DNA of 64,000 nt, from assembly GCF_004027225.2 (NCBI RefSeq), contig NC_044288.2, positions 7,375,744-7,439,743 of the forward strand. Direction: 5' to 3'. This stretch comes from Strigops habroptila (lineage: Eukaryota > Chordata > Aves > Psittaciformes > Psittacidae). Positions 33,901-44,974 of the stretch are shown in pieces. The notes beneath the pieces were generated by a model. The model had not been told where the DNA came from and ran no database searches. It was given only the letters and a program-made list of their open reading frames with translations. A program made the translations under genes and the position numbers. Numbering within the stretch: the first letter of the stretch is position 1; each line of letters opens with the position of its first letter.

Positions 33901-34411
33901 ACTTCTTTTATTCATCTTCCCTAAGCTTCCAAGGAGACAGTGCCAGCACATCTCTTGCTTCAGAAATGTCCCAGGTATGCATTGCTTTGTTGCCTCCACA
34001 AAGCAGCGAGTCAAGTAGCCTTGAGACAGTAATAGAGAAGCCTTGGATCTGGAAACATGTGGTTTTGGACATCAAAGTGAGGAATGCCACATGCATACAG
34101 AACCCTTGGACCTTGAGCTATTCCCCCCACAGACTAGTAGAAGCAGGAGGCCGTGCTGCCTGGCTACAGGAGTTTCCTATGGTCTCACGTCAGTGCTCAG
34201 AGCTGGAAGCTCTGCAGCTAGCCGTTTGAACATAAATGTGTCTAACTGGGATTCATTCCTCCTTTTCATTTCCTAGGTGGCTGAAGGGAAGACACAGCGA
34301 GACATCTCCAAACACAGCAGTATGCCTATGGCCTCCTCAGTATATTCTGGAGCTGCCGTTTCTTGGCCATCCCTGGCTCTGTTCTTGCCCCTGTGGCTGA
34401 GCCCACATTAA
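27355..34411 (+). CDS. GFRA3: GDNF family receptor alpha-3 (artemin co-receptor), complete
   Basis: There are eight coding exons: 27355-27397, 29928-30203, 30909-31001, 31428-31773, 31852-31961, 32751-32885, 33844-33974 and 34277-34411. All introns are GT-AG and the exons join in frame to 1269 nt, or 422 residues (human GFRA3 is 400). The protein is a GPI-anchored neuronal surface receptor that binds artemin and presents it to the RET kinase. Visible parts are a short signal peptide (MRFALLLGLLLSRAG); cysteine-rich domain 1 with HCKCHRRMKRQ; the linker ETSPYENP, matching human DVSPYEDT; domain 2 with CGERRRKTIVPNC; domain 3 with MTPNYVSN; and a C-terminal small-residue then hydrophobic tail (SGAAV...LALFLPLWL) fitting GPI transfer. 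N-glycosylation sequons include NGT, NSS, NCS and NSS. Linker and domain-3 residues match GFRA3 better than GFRA1, 2 or 4, and its neighbour CDC23 is the same as in human. Confidence 0.95.
27398..29927 (+). other. GFRA3: GFRA3 intron 1
   Basis: A 2.5 kb first intron separates the signal-peptide exon from the first cysteine-rich exon. Its first 550 bp belong to the CpG island. The rest is AT-rich with CA/TA microsatellite-like patches around 28449-28462 and 29120-29180. No other gene or clear transposon was seen. Confidence 0.7.
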
Positions 34412-34789
34412 CTTGGCATAAATGGCATCTTTCCTTCCCATATTACTAATTTTATTTCACATCCAGGCACTTCCCACTATGGATTTACCTTTGGAAAACA
34501 GAAGGCTTACAGAAAAGAGAAATGGAACAGCCTTAACCCAGAACAGCAGTCACTGAAAACTTCCCCACCTCGCACCCCACTTTCCCCCCACCAGTTTGCA
34601 CTGAACTCTGCAGACCTAGTGCCCACCATTGCTTCTGTCATGTTAGCATTTTGAGTAACAGTCAGGCTAATACTTTAAAACAAAGGCCTGAGTTCTGACA
34701 GAACTTCTGCAGCATTCAGATTCTGATTGCAGGGAGGGACCCAACACCATGCACCCTACTGCTCCATGTTCTGGAGCTCTTCCTCAAGC

Positions 34790-35265
34790 ATACAATCATA
34801 GACTGGTTTGGGTGGGAAGGGATCTTAAACCTCCTCCAGTTCCAACCCCCTGCCACGGGCAGGGACACCTTCCACTAGAGCAGGTTGCTCCAAGCCCCTG
34901 TGTCCAACCTGGCCTTGAACACTGCCAGGGATGGGGCAGCCACAGCTTCTCTGGGCACCCTGTGCCAGCGCCTCAGCACCATCATAGTAAAAAATTTTTT
35001 CCTTATATCTAACCTAAACCTACCCTCTTTCAGGTTAAAAGAGTGCAGTACAGTGTCCCTCTCGCTACAGACTTTGCTAAAAAGTCTCTCTTATGATCCT
35101 CCTTTATATACGTTGAAAGGTCCCAGTAAGGTCTCCCCAGAGCCTTCTCTCTCCAGGTGAAACCATACCAACTGTCTCAGCCTTTTTTGACAGGAGAGGT
35201 GCTCCAGCCCTCATCATTTCTCTGGCTCTGCTCTAGACCTGCTTGAACAGGTCCATGTCCTGTCA
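34790..35265 (-). mobile_element. CR1 LINE 3' fragment, antisense, in the GFRA3 3' flank
   Basis: The plus strand begins 'caatcatagactggtttggg', the reverse complement of a CR1 3' terminus. It continues through 'gagcaggttgctccaagccc' and 'ctggccttgaacactgccag'. It starts about 380 bp after the GFRA3 stop codon. It therefore probably lies inside the GFRA3 3' UTR if the poly(A) signal at 35391 is used. Confidence 0.9.
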
Positions 35266-35390
35266 CTTGACCTTGCTGATCTTCAGGAGGTTCACATGGC
35301 CCACTCCTCAAGCCTGTCAAGGCATGGAGTGCAGCACAACATCCTAAAGGCTAGAAGTCCATGCTCCAGAGTGGGTAGCAAGTAAAGCTC

Positions 35391-35396
35391 AATAAA
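35391..35396 (+). terminator. GFRA3: Candidate polyadenylation signal of GFRA3
   Basis: An AATAAA hexamer lies about 1 kb after the stop codon and just past an antisense CR1 copy, with a T-rich stretch about 50 bases downstream. A second AATAAA lies at 35436-style distance further on, at 36435-36440. Which is used cannot be told from sequence. Confidence 0.4.
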
Positions 35397-35542
35397 CATA
35401 CATATAAAGTCTCTGGTAAACACCAGTTCTGGATTACTTTCATTTCCCTTTTCAAAGCCATTTCAAGTATGAAAAACACCATCCCAGATCAAGGACACTA
35501 GAGTTTTATATTCTTGCTCCTTTATGGCTTGCCCCTTGCAAC

Positions 35543-35567
35543 ATGTATATATATATATATATATATA
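35543..35567. repeat. (TA)n microsatellite
   Basis: About a dozen TA dinucleotides in a row, directly after ACATG. Simple sequence only. Confidence 0.9.
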
Positions 35568-38500
35568 ATCATCACAGCTAGCAACAGACTTGGATTTTGT
35601 GGGTTAAAATGGATTTCTGTGCTCAACCCCAGTAAATTTATCTAGCAAAGGATGACCTTGCCTGGCCTCAGGACAAACCTTAGTAACACTTAGAGAATGC
35701 ATATAGCTCACTGACCACAAAATCCCTGGGATATTCAAGCTGCGAAAATCTGTGGGAGCTGCAACTACCTTGTACCTCTCCACATATTCGTTATCACTGT
35801 CCCCTGCCACGCTGCCTGCCCAATCTCTGCCAAGCTCTATTTCATGACCTGTTTATTCTGAGTGTAAATGTGTGCACTGTGTAACTGCTGTTATTTTGTA
35901 CTGCATTTGCCTGTTAAAATGTGGTGTTAAGTGAATATTGATTTCTGAGCATAGGTTAATAGTCCACAATCAATTGTGTGCAAGAGTTGCCTCATCAGCC
36001 AGCCTACTCTTTCAGGATATCTGGAAACTCGTCTCAAAGCAGCTGCTCTGTGCACACAATAGTGCCCCTTGCTTGTTCTATGAGATAAAACAGATCTGCA
36101 CAGTATTACCCATAGCCAGACAATATTGCAGTCTTGAATATATTCAGAACATGGGTGTGTTTATTTTTACCCTTTGGTTTATCTGTTGCCAGGGAAGCAT
36201 CAGCTAGGTAATATGCTGTGGCTTCCAGTCACTGTCAGACACCTTCATATTACAGAATCTCATGTTGTCTCATGTATCAGAGTAATTGTCCTTCTCCAGT
36301 GGTAACATCTGCATTTCAGATTCCAGCCTTCTGTTTACTTCCTGGGCAGGAAATCACTGCATGGAGCAGAAACATCTCTGTCACACAGAGAAGCAACACC
36401 TTACTTCCATGCAGTAGGAACAAATATGTCTTTTAATAAAGAGGAGTATGAATGCTGGTATTTCTGATTACCTACCACAATATAGTTGTTTGGATCAAGA
36501 GACAGGACTGTTTCCATGTGTTTGCTACCCCTCTTTAATGAAAACAGAGTCCACGTTACCATATTCTAGTATCTGTACTAGACCATCCCCCATGTGGTTG
36601 GACTAGAAACAAGTCATGATTCTTGACTAGAGTAACACTGTCATCTCCAGAATTCAGTGGAGAGTTACAGGGAAGAAAAAAATGTTCTTTGCAATGTTCC
36701 ACATATCAGTGAGGGTATTTGTGAGAATATTGGAGTATATTTCCCTGAGCCGTCTGACCACACACACAGTGACACAGTGTACTGCATTCATCTTCCACTC
36801 ATCTGCACTGTGATCTTTCCTCTTGCCCCACTTTTTTGTTCTAAGACAGGCTGATATGGAAAAAGGTATCTGCATTTTGTTGTTCATATTCAGGACATGG
36901 TGGACCTTTAACCCCTTACCCCTAAGTTACTGATTGCAGTTGCAGCCTCCTGTCATGTCCTGGATTACATAGGAAAATGGTTGACACTCAGACAAATCCC
37001 ACTCTAGACTGAGAGGAAAGCAAAACGTGTCAGTTTGGGGTTTTCTCCAAGTGTCCTGTGTTCACTTCGCATATACATATGCACCTCTATATACACAGCT
37101 GCCTCTCAGGCTTGTTCATCAGTAACTGCAAACAAAATTCACCTCTGAATATTCCCAGGTACTCACACTGCTGTGAGTACAAACCCATTTTCACTTAGAC
37201 TTTTGTAACACCTGTTATCCAAATATCAGTTATTCAACTACACAGCATACATGCATGCACAAGTACAACTACTGCTAGAAATGTCAGCCAGTATCAGTTC
37301 AGTTCTGTTAGCACTGCCAATGTTCAAAGACTGCCACAGTTACCCAAATCCTTTCAGAACAGTTCTTACTAAACATATTATAGGGCAATTTACAAACCTC
37401 CCTCAGCTTCTAGTCCCCAGAAACTGAAATACAACATCCTGTGAGTACCTTTGCTGCAAACACAAAAAATAATTTAATAAAAGTTCTCTATCTCAACAGA
37501 CTTAACCTTGAGCTCTCAGCAAGCAAGTAAAAGGAGGGAACCTTCTCGTTGTAAGGTAGATTATTTTTAAAAGTATAAAATAATGCCAAATCTGACTAAT
37601 AAAATTTATCCTGCAACTCTAGAAGTCTCCTGCTTCCTTCTCATTTAATAGATGCTACACTCCTTGTCTCCACTGCTGGAGGCATTATGGGAAAGAAATT
37701 TAAAGAACAGAGTTAGACAGAATCCCTTACAAAACAATCTTAACTTTTACAGACATCACTCACTGACACGTGCTTCAGACGTGGCTTCTAGAACTCTTGA
37801 CATAGCTTTAGATCCTTTAACGTAGTCTAATGCAGCGTTCACAATGGGCATTCATACCATCCTCCGGCAGTGAGCTCAGTCACTCAGTTAGGCAATTTTT
37901 TCCCTTGTGTGACAAGTGGGAGAAGCAATATATATTTTTTGCCCGAGGTCGTTAGCAAGGTTATGCCAGCGATAAGCCTTGAATTTGGAAGTCCAAAATG
38001 ATTGTATCCTTGCCTCATTAAAATCATTCCCACTACTTCCAGCAAATACGTGTGTTTCAGTAAGAATCAAGTGACTGCAGTTTTCCTTTTAAAGGGGGGC
38101 ACAATATGTACCACAGATGAGGACAAGCTAAGCTTTACTTCAAACAGTAATTCCTGGCTACAGATCCCTGGTGTGCCTCTTAAAATCCGCTGACAATAAA
38201 AGGTAACTTCAAGCTGACAAGACAACACTACAGGTTCAGCACCTATAAAGAACGAAAGTATCTTTCTCAATACATCCTATAAATCACAAGTCACTGTATT
38301 TGCTAAAATGGTAGCAATTTTACACAAGAACAAGAAGGAAAACTTTCAAAGTAACCTTTGAGGTGTCCACGAACCAGACAAAGCTTTTGGGGCAACAGTG
38401 GAGCAGCAGGAAGCCAGCCAGCACCAGGAGCTCAACAGGACCATTCAATGCTGCTATGGAATCAAAACCAGCCACTATTCTGCAGTTGCTTCCCCCACCG

Positions 38501-40290
38501 AAACAGATACTGGTAAATACAATCAGAGGCTCATCACTTCTACCTCAGGGATTTTGTAGCTGAACCTTTTCTCAGATGAGGGAGGGTGGGCTGAGGCTGG
38601 GCTTGGTTCAGTCCCTAATGGAAGCTCTTCTTAGAGGTGATTAGCTGTCCTCCAGGAAGTGACTTGGTGTCTGGGTTTCTTGCAAACCCCAGGGTTAGCA
38701 GAGGTCAGGGCATGCAGCACTTTCTCAAGTGCCTTCATGAAAATAGGCCCACAAACTTTCCATTTACAGCTGATCAGCTCCATTATCTCCAGGCTAGGAG
38801 GAGATGATCAGCAATTGTTAAGTGCTTGAATCAGACTAATAGCTCACTGCTAATTCCCCCAGTAATGGGAATCTAAATTCCTGGTAAACAAACTCACTGC
38901 TTTTCACACACAGGGATGAATGCCAAAAGCCTAATATTAGACCTCTGGAGCTAAAGCTTTTAGAGCAATCCTGTCCACTCAAAGATGTTTAATGACATTA
39001 TATTATGTACTAAATAATTAGAAAATGAAGGCCTACTTGGAATCAATGGGTTACTGTCTAATTAAGATGAAAAAGGGGCTCTACACTGTTTTAAACAAGT
39101 TTATACTAAAACGGTGTACCTGATAAATGGCACTGATAACTATGTCTTTACCTTTGGGCAGAACAAGGAAGCCATTAAGCTAGCACAAAATAATTGTGTG
39201 ATTTTTGGCTCATCTTTCCTCTTATTGGTCCCACCTGTTTTCCTGTAAGGCACAAGGTCCAGCTCTTCCTCCCCTGCACCCATCAGACGATAAAACTGAT
39301 TAGGCAACATTCAAATAGCTTATCCTAATGCAGAGAAAAATCATTCTTGCCTCTGTATTATTGCATGGCCAGAATCACAGAGTTCACACCACCGGATGCT
39401 TGAAGAGCTAGGAGATGTACACCGGAGCCTCTAGAAGCACTTTGCAAGAAGAACTGCTGGTGAGCTCAAGAACACAGGAGAGCTACAGCTATCTGTGTGC
39501 ATAGAGAAAAAGACTGAGAAATGTTCTACTGATCATCTGACTGAACTGAAATTAATCAATAAATTAGTCTTCCCCTGAATTGTATTTCAGCAACCTCTGA
39601 TCAAAATAGAGAGCAACATTTAGAAAAGCACTATACAGAGTTAGAGCAACTGCAACTCTGCATCTAACAATGTTATTCCCCTTTCATTACAACATACACA
39701 TATACTTTGTTGCGTATATCATCCCTTTGAAGATAGTGCAAGAATAAAACGGTTGCATGAGACTTCAGTTTTCTTTCTCCTGTCACAACCATCCGGGATT
39801 CCATGTTCACATCCAAAACTAAATTAAAGATTTTGATCTTTATATTCCTGTTTTTCTCCTTCCCGTATACTTCTCAAGCAAGGAAAACAGAAGTATTCTC
39901 TTGTAACAATGCTTCATGTTCCAAACTGTGGCCATCCCTACTTCTAAGTTTTTGGTGTTTGATCAGGGAGGAATATTACATGGAAACATCTGCACTGTAA
40001 CGCATACAGAGAGGCAAAATTAAAATGTTGGTTTACAGTGACATATTCAGCAGAAAAAAGCTGCAAGCTGTTTTATAATGCTGAAACTGCTGCTGCAGAT
40101 GAATTCCCCAGGCATTCACAAATGACTGATTTAAACTCCATTGTAATAAACCCATTTATTCCATTATTGGGAGACATATAAATCTTAACGCATTTGCTCT
40201 CAGAAAAAAACACGTATTATGTGACAGATTTTAGTATGGATTTGTGACTGCGATAACAGGAGATTGGACCTGGTGTCACAGGAGGTTTCA
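35568..40290. other. Gene-poor intergenic stretch 3' of GFRA3
   Basis: About 4.7 kb without recognised exons or clear repeats. The part around 38780-39160 has several TAAT-core motifs and low simple-repeat content and might be a conserved element, but that is a guess from composition. Confidence 0.5.
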
Positions 40291-40297
40291 TGCAGTT

Positions 40298-40530
40298 TCA
40301 GTCCCTAAGCAAAGAACATGGAAACTTTTCCAAAGTGTTTTCATACTTTTCAATTCTCCAGTTGGACATTGAGCCATTGACTGCAACTCTCTGCATGTGG
40401 CCATCCAGCCAATTCTTTATCCACCGAGCGGTCCATCCATCAAATCCATGTCCCTCCAGTTTAGAGACAAGGATGTCATGTGAGAAACATTTGAAGAATG
40501 AAGAATACATTTGGCATTATTCTGACTTAC
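40298..40530 (-). mobile_element. CR1 LINE reverse-transcriptase fragment, antisense
   Basis: The minus strand encodes [20 protein letters not shown] followed by [12 protein letters not shown]. This is the conserved segment of the CR1 reverse transcriptase near its thumb region (typically KLE.YG.DGWT..WI.NWL.GR.QRV.VNG). The frame is open for about 70 codons. Unlike most other copies here, the 3' end is missing, so this is an isolated internal piece of an older insertion. Confidence 0.8.
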
Positions 40531-40804
40531 GTGCCATTTTCCTTCAGTCCTAGGTAAAAGGAGGCACCAAATTATAACCAATACCCTGCAGTTCTTCAGA
40601 GTCCTTGGCATTTTTTTGAAGAGCCCATGGTGAAATCTCTGATGCAGTATTTTAAACTGGCATGGCTGGTTTTAATAGTGTCCTTTTCTTATGAGAAAAC
40701 ACATTTTATTATGTTCTGCTTATAACTGCTGAGTGCTAGACGTTAAAAGAAACCCGGGGGGAATCACCCTTTCTGTAGTCCATTGGAATGCCTTATATTA
40801 TAAG

Positions 40805-41012
40805 AACAAAGCTGTGAGGGTGGTGAGACACTGGCACAGGGCGCCCAAAGTGGTAAATGCTCCATCCCTGGCAGTGTTCAAGGCCAGGTAGAACAGGGCC
40901 GTGGGCGACATGGTCTAGTGTGAGGCGTCCCTGCCCATGCCGGATGGTTGGAACCAGATGATCTTAAGGTCCTTTTCAATCTGAACCGTTCTGTGATTCT
41001 ATGATTCATAAT
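40805..41012 (+). mobile_element. CR1 LINE 3' end, sense
   Basis: The sequence runs from 'gtgagggtggtgagacactg' through 'cagtgttcaaggccaggtag' to 'tctgtgattctatgattc', the typical CR1 3' terminus with its octamer-like tail. It is a short 5'-truncated copy of moderate divergence. Confidence 0.9.
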
Positions 41013-42149
41013 GGGGCATATTAATATTCCAGGTCATGCACACTGGATAATTCTGTTCTCTCTGCACCCATTACTTTTGTAATCTCTAATGTGCTTGCAG
41101 ATTCATACACAACTCACTCAAGAAATGTTTTAATAAAAGGTGAGCAAAGTGCCACCGTACGTTGTCTCTCCTCCCCTTTGCTTTTTTCCCCACCAGCCTA
41201 GCACTTAAATTACTTTTCCTTCTACTTAAGTTTGCCCATTAGATACTGTCATTACAGATTACTGAGCCCCACTGCAAGGAACTGAAATGTCTTTAACCAT
41301 CTACACACAGTTACTTGTTCTGCAGCTTTCCAAACCAGCAGCCTTTTTGTTCCCTCTCTCCCTACAGAATCTTTTGATTAACTGAAGTCAATTTTGCTAA
41401 GTGCTAGTGGCTCTCAGAAGCTTGTTGTGTCAGTTATCCCCAGGGCTCCATTATGTTTTCAGGGCTATAAAATAGGAATTGCTCAGTCTTTTTGTAGACA
41501 TGTGAGATTAGCAGCTAATTCTTCCAGCCTCAAGCTCTTTGGATTTCACTCCCACCATTCCAAATTAGAGCACGTGCATCTTTTACCACAGTTCAAGTAG
41601 AAACTAGTCGAGAGATTTCCCATATTTTTTCTCAATTTCAATCCAGCCTTGTCAAAATTTTTAATGCCTAAGCAGTCCAGGTCCTCAAATGCACTACACA
41701 ATGGATTGCCAGTCTACATCCAACTTGGAGCTGCAGTGGTATCACATCAGAAGCACACTTTTAGTGCACTGAACACTTAATTCTTAATACGCAAACACAA
41801 ATCATAGTGCAAATGGAACTAATACGGAACTGCAAATCACAGTGCAAATGCAAATTTTATATATATTTTCAATACAGAAAGGCCCTTTGGCAGAGAGACA
41901 TCATCACTTGTCATGGAGGAATTTACTAAAAAAGTTGGGAGTAAAATCCCACCCGTTTTATTTATATCATATAGGACATAAATTCCCTCTACAGGGCTGA
42001 AATGCTCAGTGGCATAACACATATTAGAGTGAGAAATTCTTTTTTATCATTATATGACTAGAATAACATGGGAAACAACTTGCTCCTTAAGCAAAGGAAC
42101 TACTGAAACCTGTTTTCACAGATCTATTGTCATCTTTGAAGTAACAGCA

Positions 42150-42185
42150 TATATACATTGGGGTGGGGGGGTTGGGGGGTGTATG
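42150..42185. repeat. G-rich simple repeat
   Basis: A run of G-tracts (GGGG, GGGGGGG, GGGGGG) separated by single or double T. It could form a G-quadruplex on the plus strand. There is no sign of a gene next to it. Confidence 0.75.
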
Positions 42186-42399
42186 CACATACACTCACCC
42201 CAATAAGCCTCTATTCCTAACAATATCCCCATCAAGCAAGAAATGGAAAATGCTGCAAACCCATTCAGACCTATTTTGCACAGACTGAGCTAATCTGGGC
42301 AAAACGTAACATACAAGGAGGACACATTTCATAACACAAACAAGTGGACAGCTTCAAGCAGGGGGCTCTTGTTCAGCCTAATGCAGATGTCAGTTAATT

Positions 42400-42540
42400 A
42401 GAGCAGAAGGTTGTATCGTTAGCAGCCAAATCGATATAAAAGGAATTAAGAGCTGGCCAGCGAGCTCCTCTGCTCTGCAGCACAGCACCCGGGGCTCTGT
42501 TCAGCTACAATTCAATACACATTAGCGGACAATCAATGTA
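42400..42540 (+). promoter_or_regulatory. Possible isolated TATA-type promoter or conserved element
   Basis: A TATAAAA motif at about 42435-42441 sits between 'ttaattagagcag' and a C/G-richer stretch with CTGCTCTGCAGCACAGCAC about 30-45 bases downstream, where a start site would be expected. No coding exon follows that I can recognise. It could drive a non-coding transcript, be an enhancer, or be chance. Confidence 0.2.
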
Positions 42541-44514
42541 GTCTTGTATGGGGATGTCTTCTTGAAATACTTTAATTGGACTCTCTAGTGTTATCAGTGC
42601 TAAACAAGATGTCAGATTAACGCAAAAGCCTTCCCAAATGGGACTGGCAGCCCACAGTCTGGAGAAGCCACATTTACTTCTATTAAAACCTCACTGGTTT
42701 TCCAACATGTATTAATAGTACTATTTTCACAGTTATCTTAAGAAAGAGGGACTGAAAAGCATCTTCACATACAGATGCTCCATCCTGTAAAGCTCAGCCA
42801 CCTCCATACCAGCAACAGCAGATCCGCCCCTTTTTGCAACTTCAGTCCTAGGCTTCATTAATCACAAACCTATCAATCAGTCACACTACAGCTACACTTT
42901 CACCCTGAATTTATAGATAATACAAATCGACATTAAAATCGGGAAGTGTAAAATACTCAACTGACAACTCCTGTAACTGGTAAGAAACTCAACATGGCAA
43001 TATTACATGGAGCAGCATACGCTTTTCATGACAAAAATTTAAACCACTTTCCATCCTGTATATTCCCTGTGTAAAACTGCAATACTGTCTTATCACCTAA
43101 CCAGGAAGTTATTTTTACTTGTATTGGATTTCACCTTTGTTTTAAAGGAAGCATATAGCATCTACATTACAAATTCCCTGCTCAACAGAGTGGATGCCAC
43201 AAAGCAAAGCCAAATGTTTTATCTAATGAGATGAGAAACAAGTAGATCTGTAAGAGGATGGTACTAAGAGAAATAAGGATCATGTTCATGTTACACAGAT
43301 GTGTACAACCTAGGGCTTTAACATTTCACACCGAATAGAAGCAAACATTAGCTATATCTAAAATGCCACAGAATATTTAAATACTTTCTGACAGAAATTT
43401 AAATTCCATAACTGATGAGGAACAGGCAGTACTGCAGCTAGTACTGACTGGCACTACAATCTAACACCAGAGGTTACAGCAGCCACAAGCAGCTAAGGAA
43501 GACTAGTATCTGTAAAGCAGAAACTGGCAGTAACATGGAATTTTCATTAATCCTGTTTAGATGAGTAAGCATGACAGCATGCAACATTATAGGAGACTGA
43601 GAAACACATTATCAGAGATATTACAGAATACAAAAATCAGAAATAAAAGTGAACGTGGGAATTTTAACTACACACGAGAAGTAGTAAGTGCATTCAAAGC
43701 AGAAGTGCCCAATGTCCTGGTCAACTTCTGGTCATCACAGAAGCAGAGATTCCTTCAGAAAGAAGTGAGTCCTGATGGTGCCCCTTTCACTATAGAGAGT
43801 AGAACAGTTTTCAGTGTGGCTTCTACAACCCAATTCCAAAAGTTCTGGGGGAAACAAAGACATGACCACAGTTCTGGTGTCCTATCTCCCTTCTGACCAT
43901 GACACTACACAACAGGAGGACAATTCAGAGTACAGTGGTTTTTTTCCATGATTTGGATACTGCAGGTCTGGTTGTAAGAGAGGGGCAGCCCACCTACACA
44001 CTACCATTTTGTCAAAAGAAGTGATAAAAAAAACTTCTCATTCTCTAGTAATGCTCTAAGTAACAATCTGTCCCCCTGACTGAAATTCTCCTTCCATCCG
44101 AACCGGTTTCTTTGCTCTGTTTTTATACCTTGAAAAGCTCAACTGTCACAAAGGAAATGGATTTTTGACAGCACACAGTCCTGCAAAGGGCTTAAGGACA
44201 AGTATAAGTGAACATGACAAATGACTTGAACATGATGTCTTTTCTACAAATACTGCATGTCACGGTATTGAGGAGACAGCCTGAATTAATGAAAAGTCTT
44301 CATATTCCCTCTTCAAAACACCCTCCTTCTAAGACTCTCTAAGCCTTAGTGCTTTAGTTAATCTTTTATTGTTTAAAGGTTATTTCAAGACTTATATTCT
44401 TAAAATACATGAATCTATTTACTTACCCTATAACTCCCCCATTCCCAGGAGTTTACTGTAGGACCTTATTATATAGTTTATTTTCTCATATTTCACTTTA
44501 AGCATAAAAAGGAG

Positions 44515-44850
44515 GATATCTGAAAGGGGCCTAAAAGGATGCTGGAGAGGGGCTCTCCATCAGGGACTGTAACGACAGGACAAGGGGTGATGGGTTCAAA
44601 CAGAGACAGGGGAAGTTCAGGTTAGATCTAAGGCAGAAGTTCTTCCCTGTGAGGGTGCTGAGGCGCTGGCACAGGGTGCCCAGAGAAGCTGTGGCTGCCC
44701 CATCCCTGGCAGTGTTCAAGGCCAGGTTGGACACAGGGGCTTGGAGCAACCTGCTCTAGTGGAAGGTGTCCCTGCCAGTGGCAGGGGCTTGGAACTGGAT
44801 GATCTTAAGGTCCTTTCCAACCCAAACCATTCTATGATTCTATAATAATC
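44515..44850 (+). mobile_element. CR1 LINE 3' end, sense
   Basis: The copy runs from 'ggcctaaaaggatgctggag' to 'ccattctatgattctat' and ends in the CR1 3' octamer-like tail. It is well preserved compared with its neighbours and so among the younger copies in the window. It is 5'-truncated to about 0.33 kb. Confidence 0.93.
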
Positions 44851-44974
44851 GACAACAATAGATGCATCTAAAATTCAACTCTTCCCTCCCCTTTTCTCAT
44901 ACTAAGTCTCCATTCCTTCATGCTTAAAACAGAACACAAAGTTTGCCTCTATTTTTCAGTGTCTTCAACCAAAG

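Noticed and set aside
33747-34229. 160-codon plus-strand frame in the GFRA3 region
   Set aside because: It runs through introns on both sides of the real exon 33844-33974; the splice sites and protein match define the exon.
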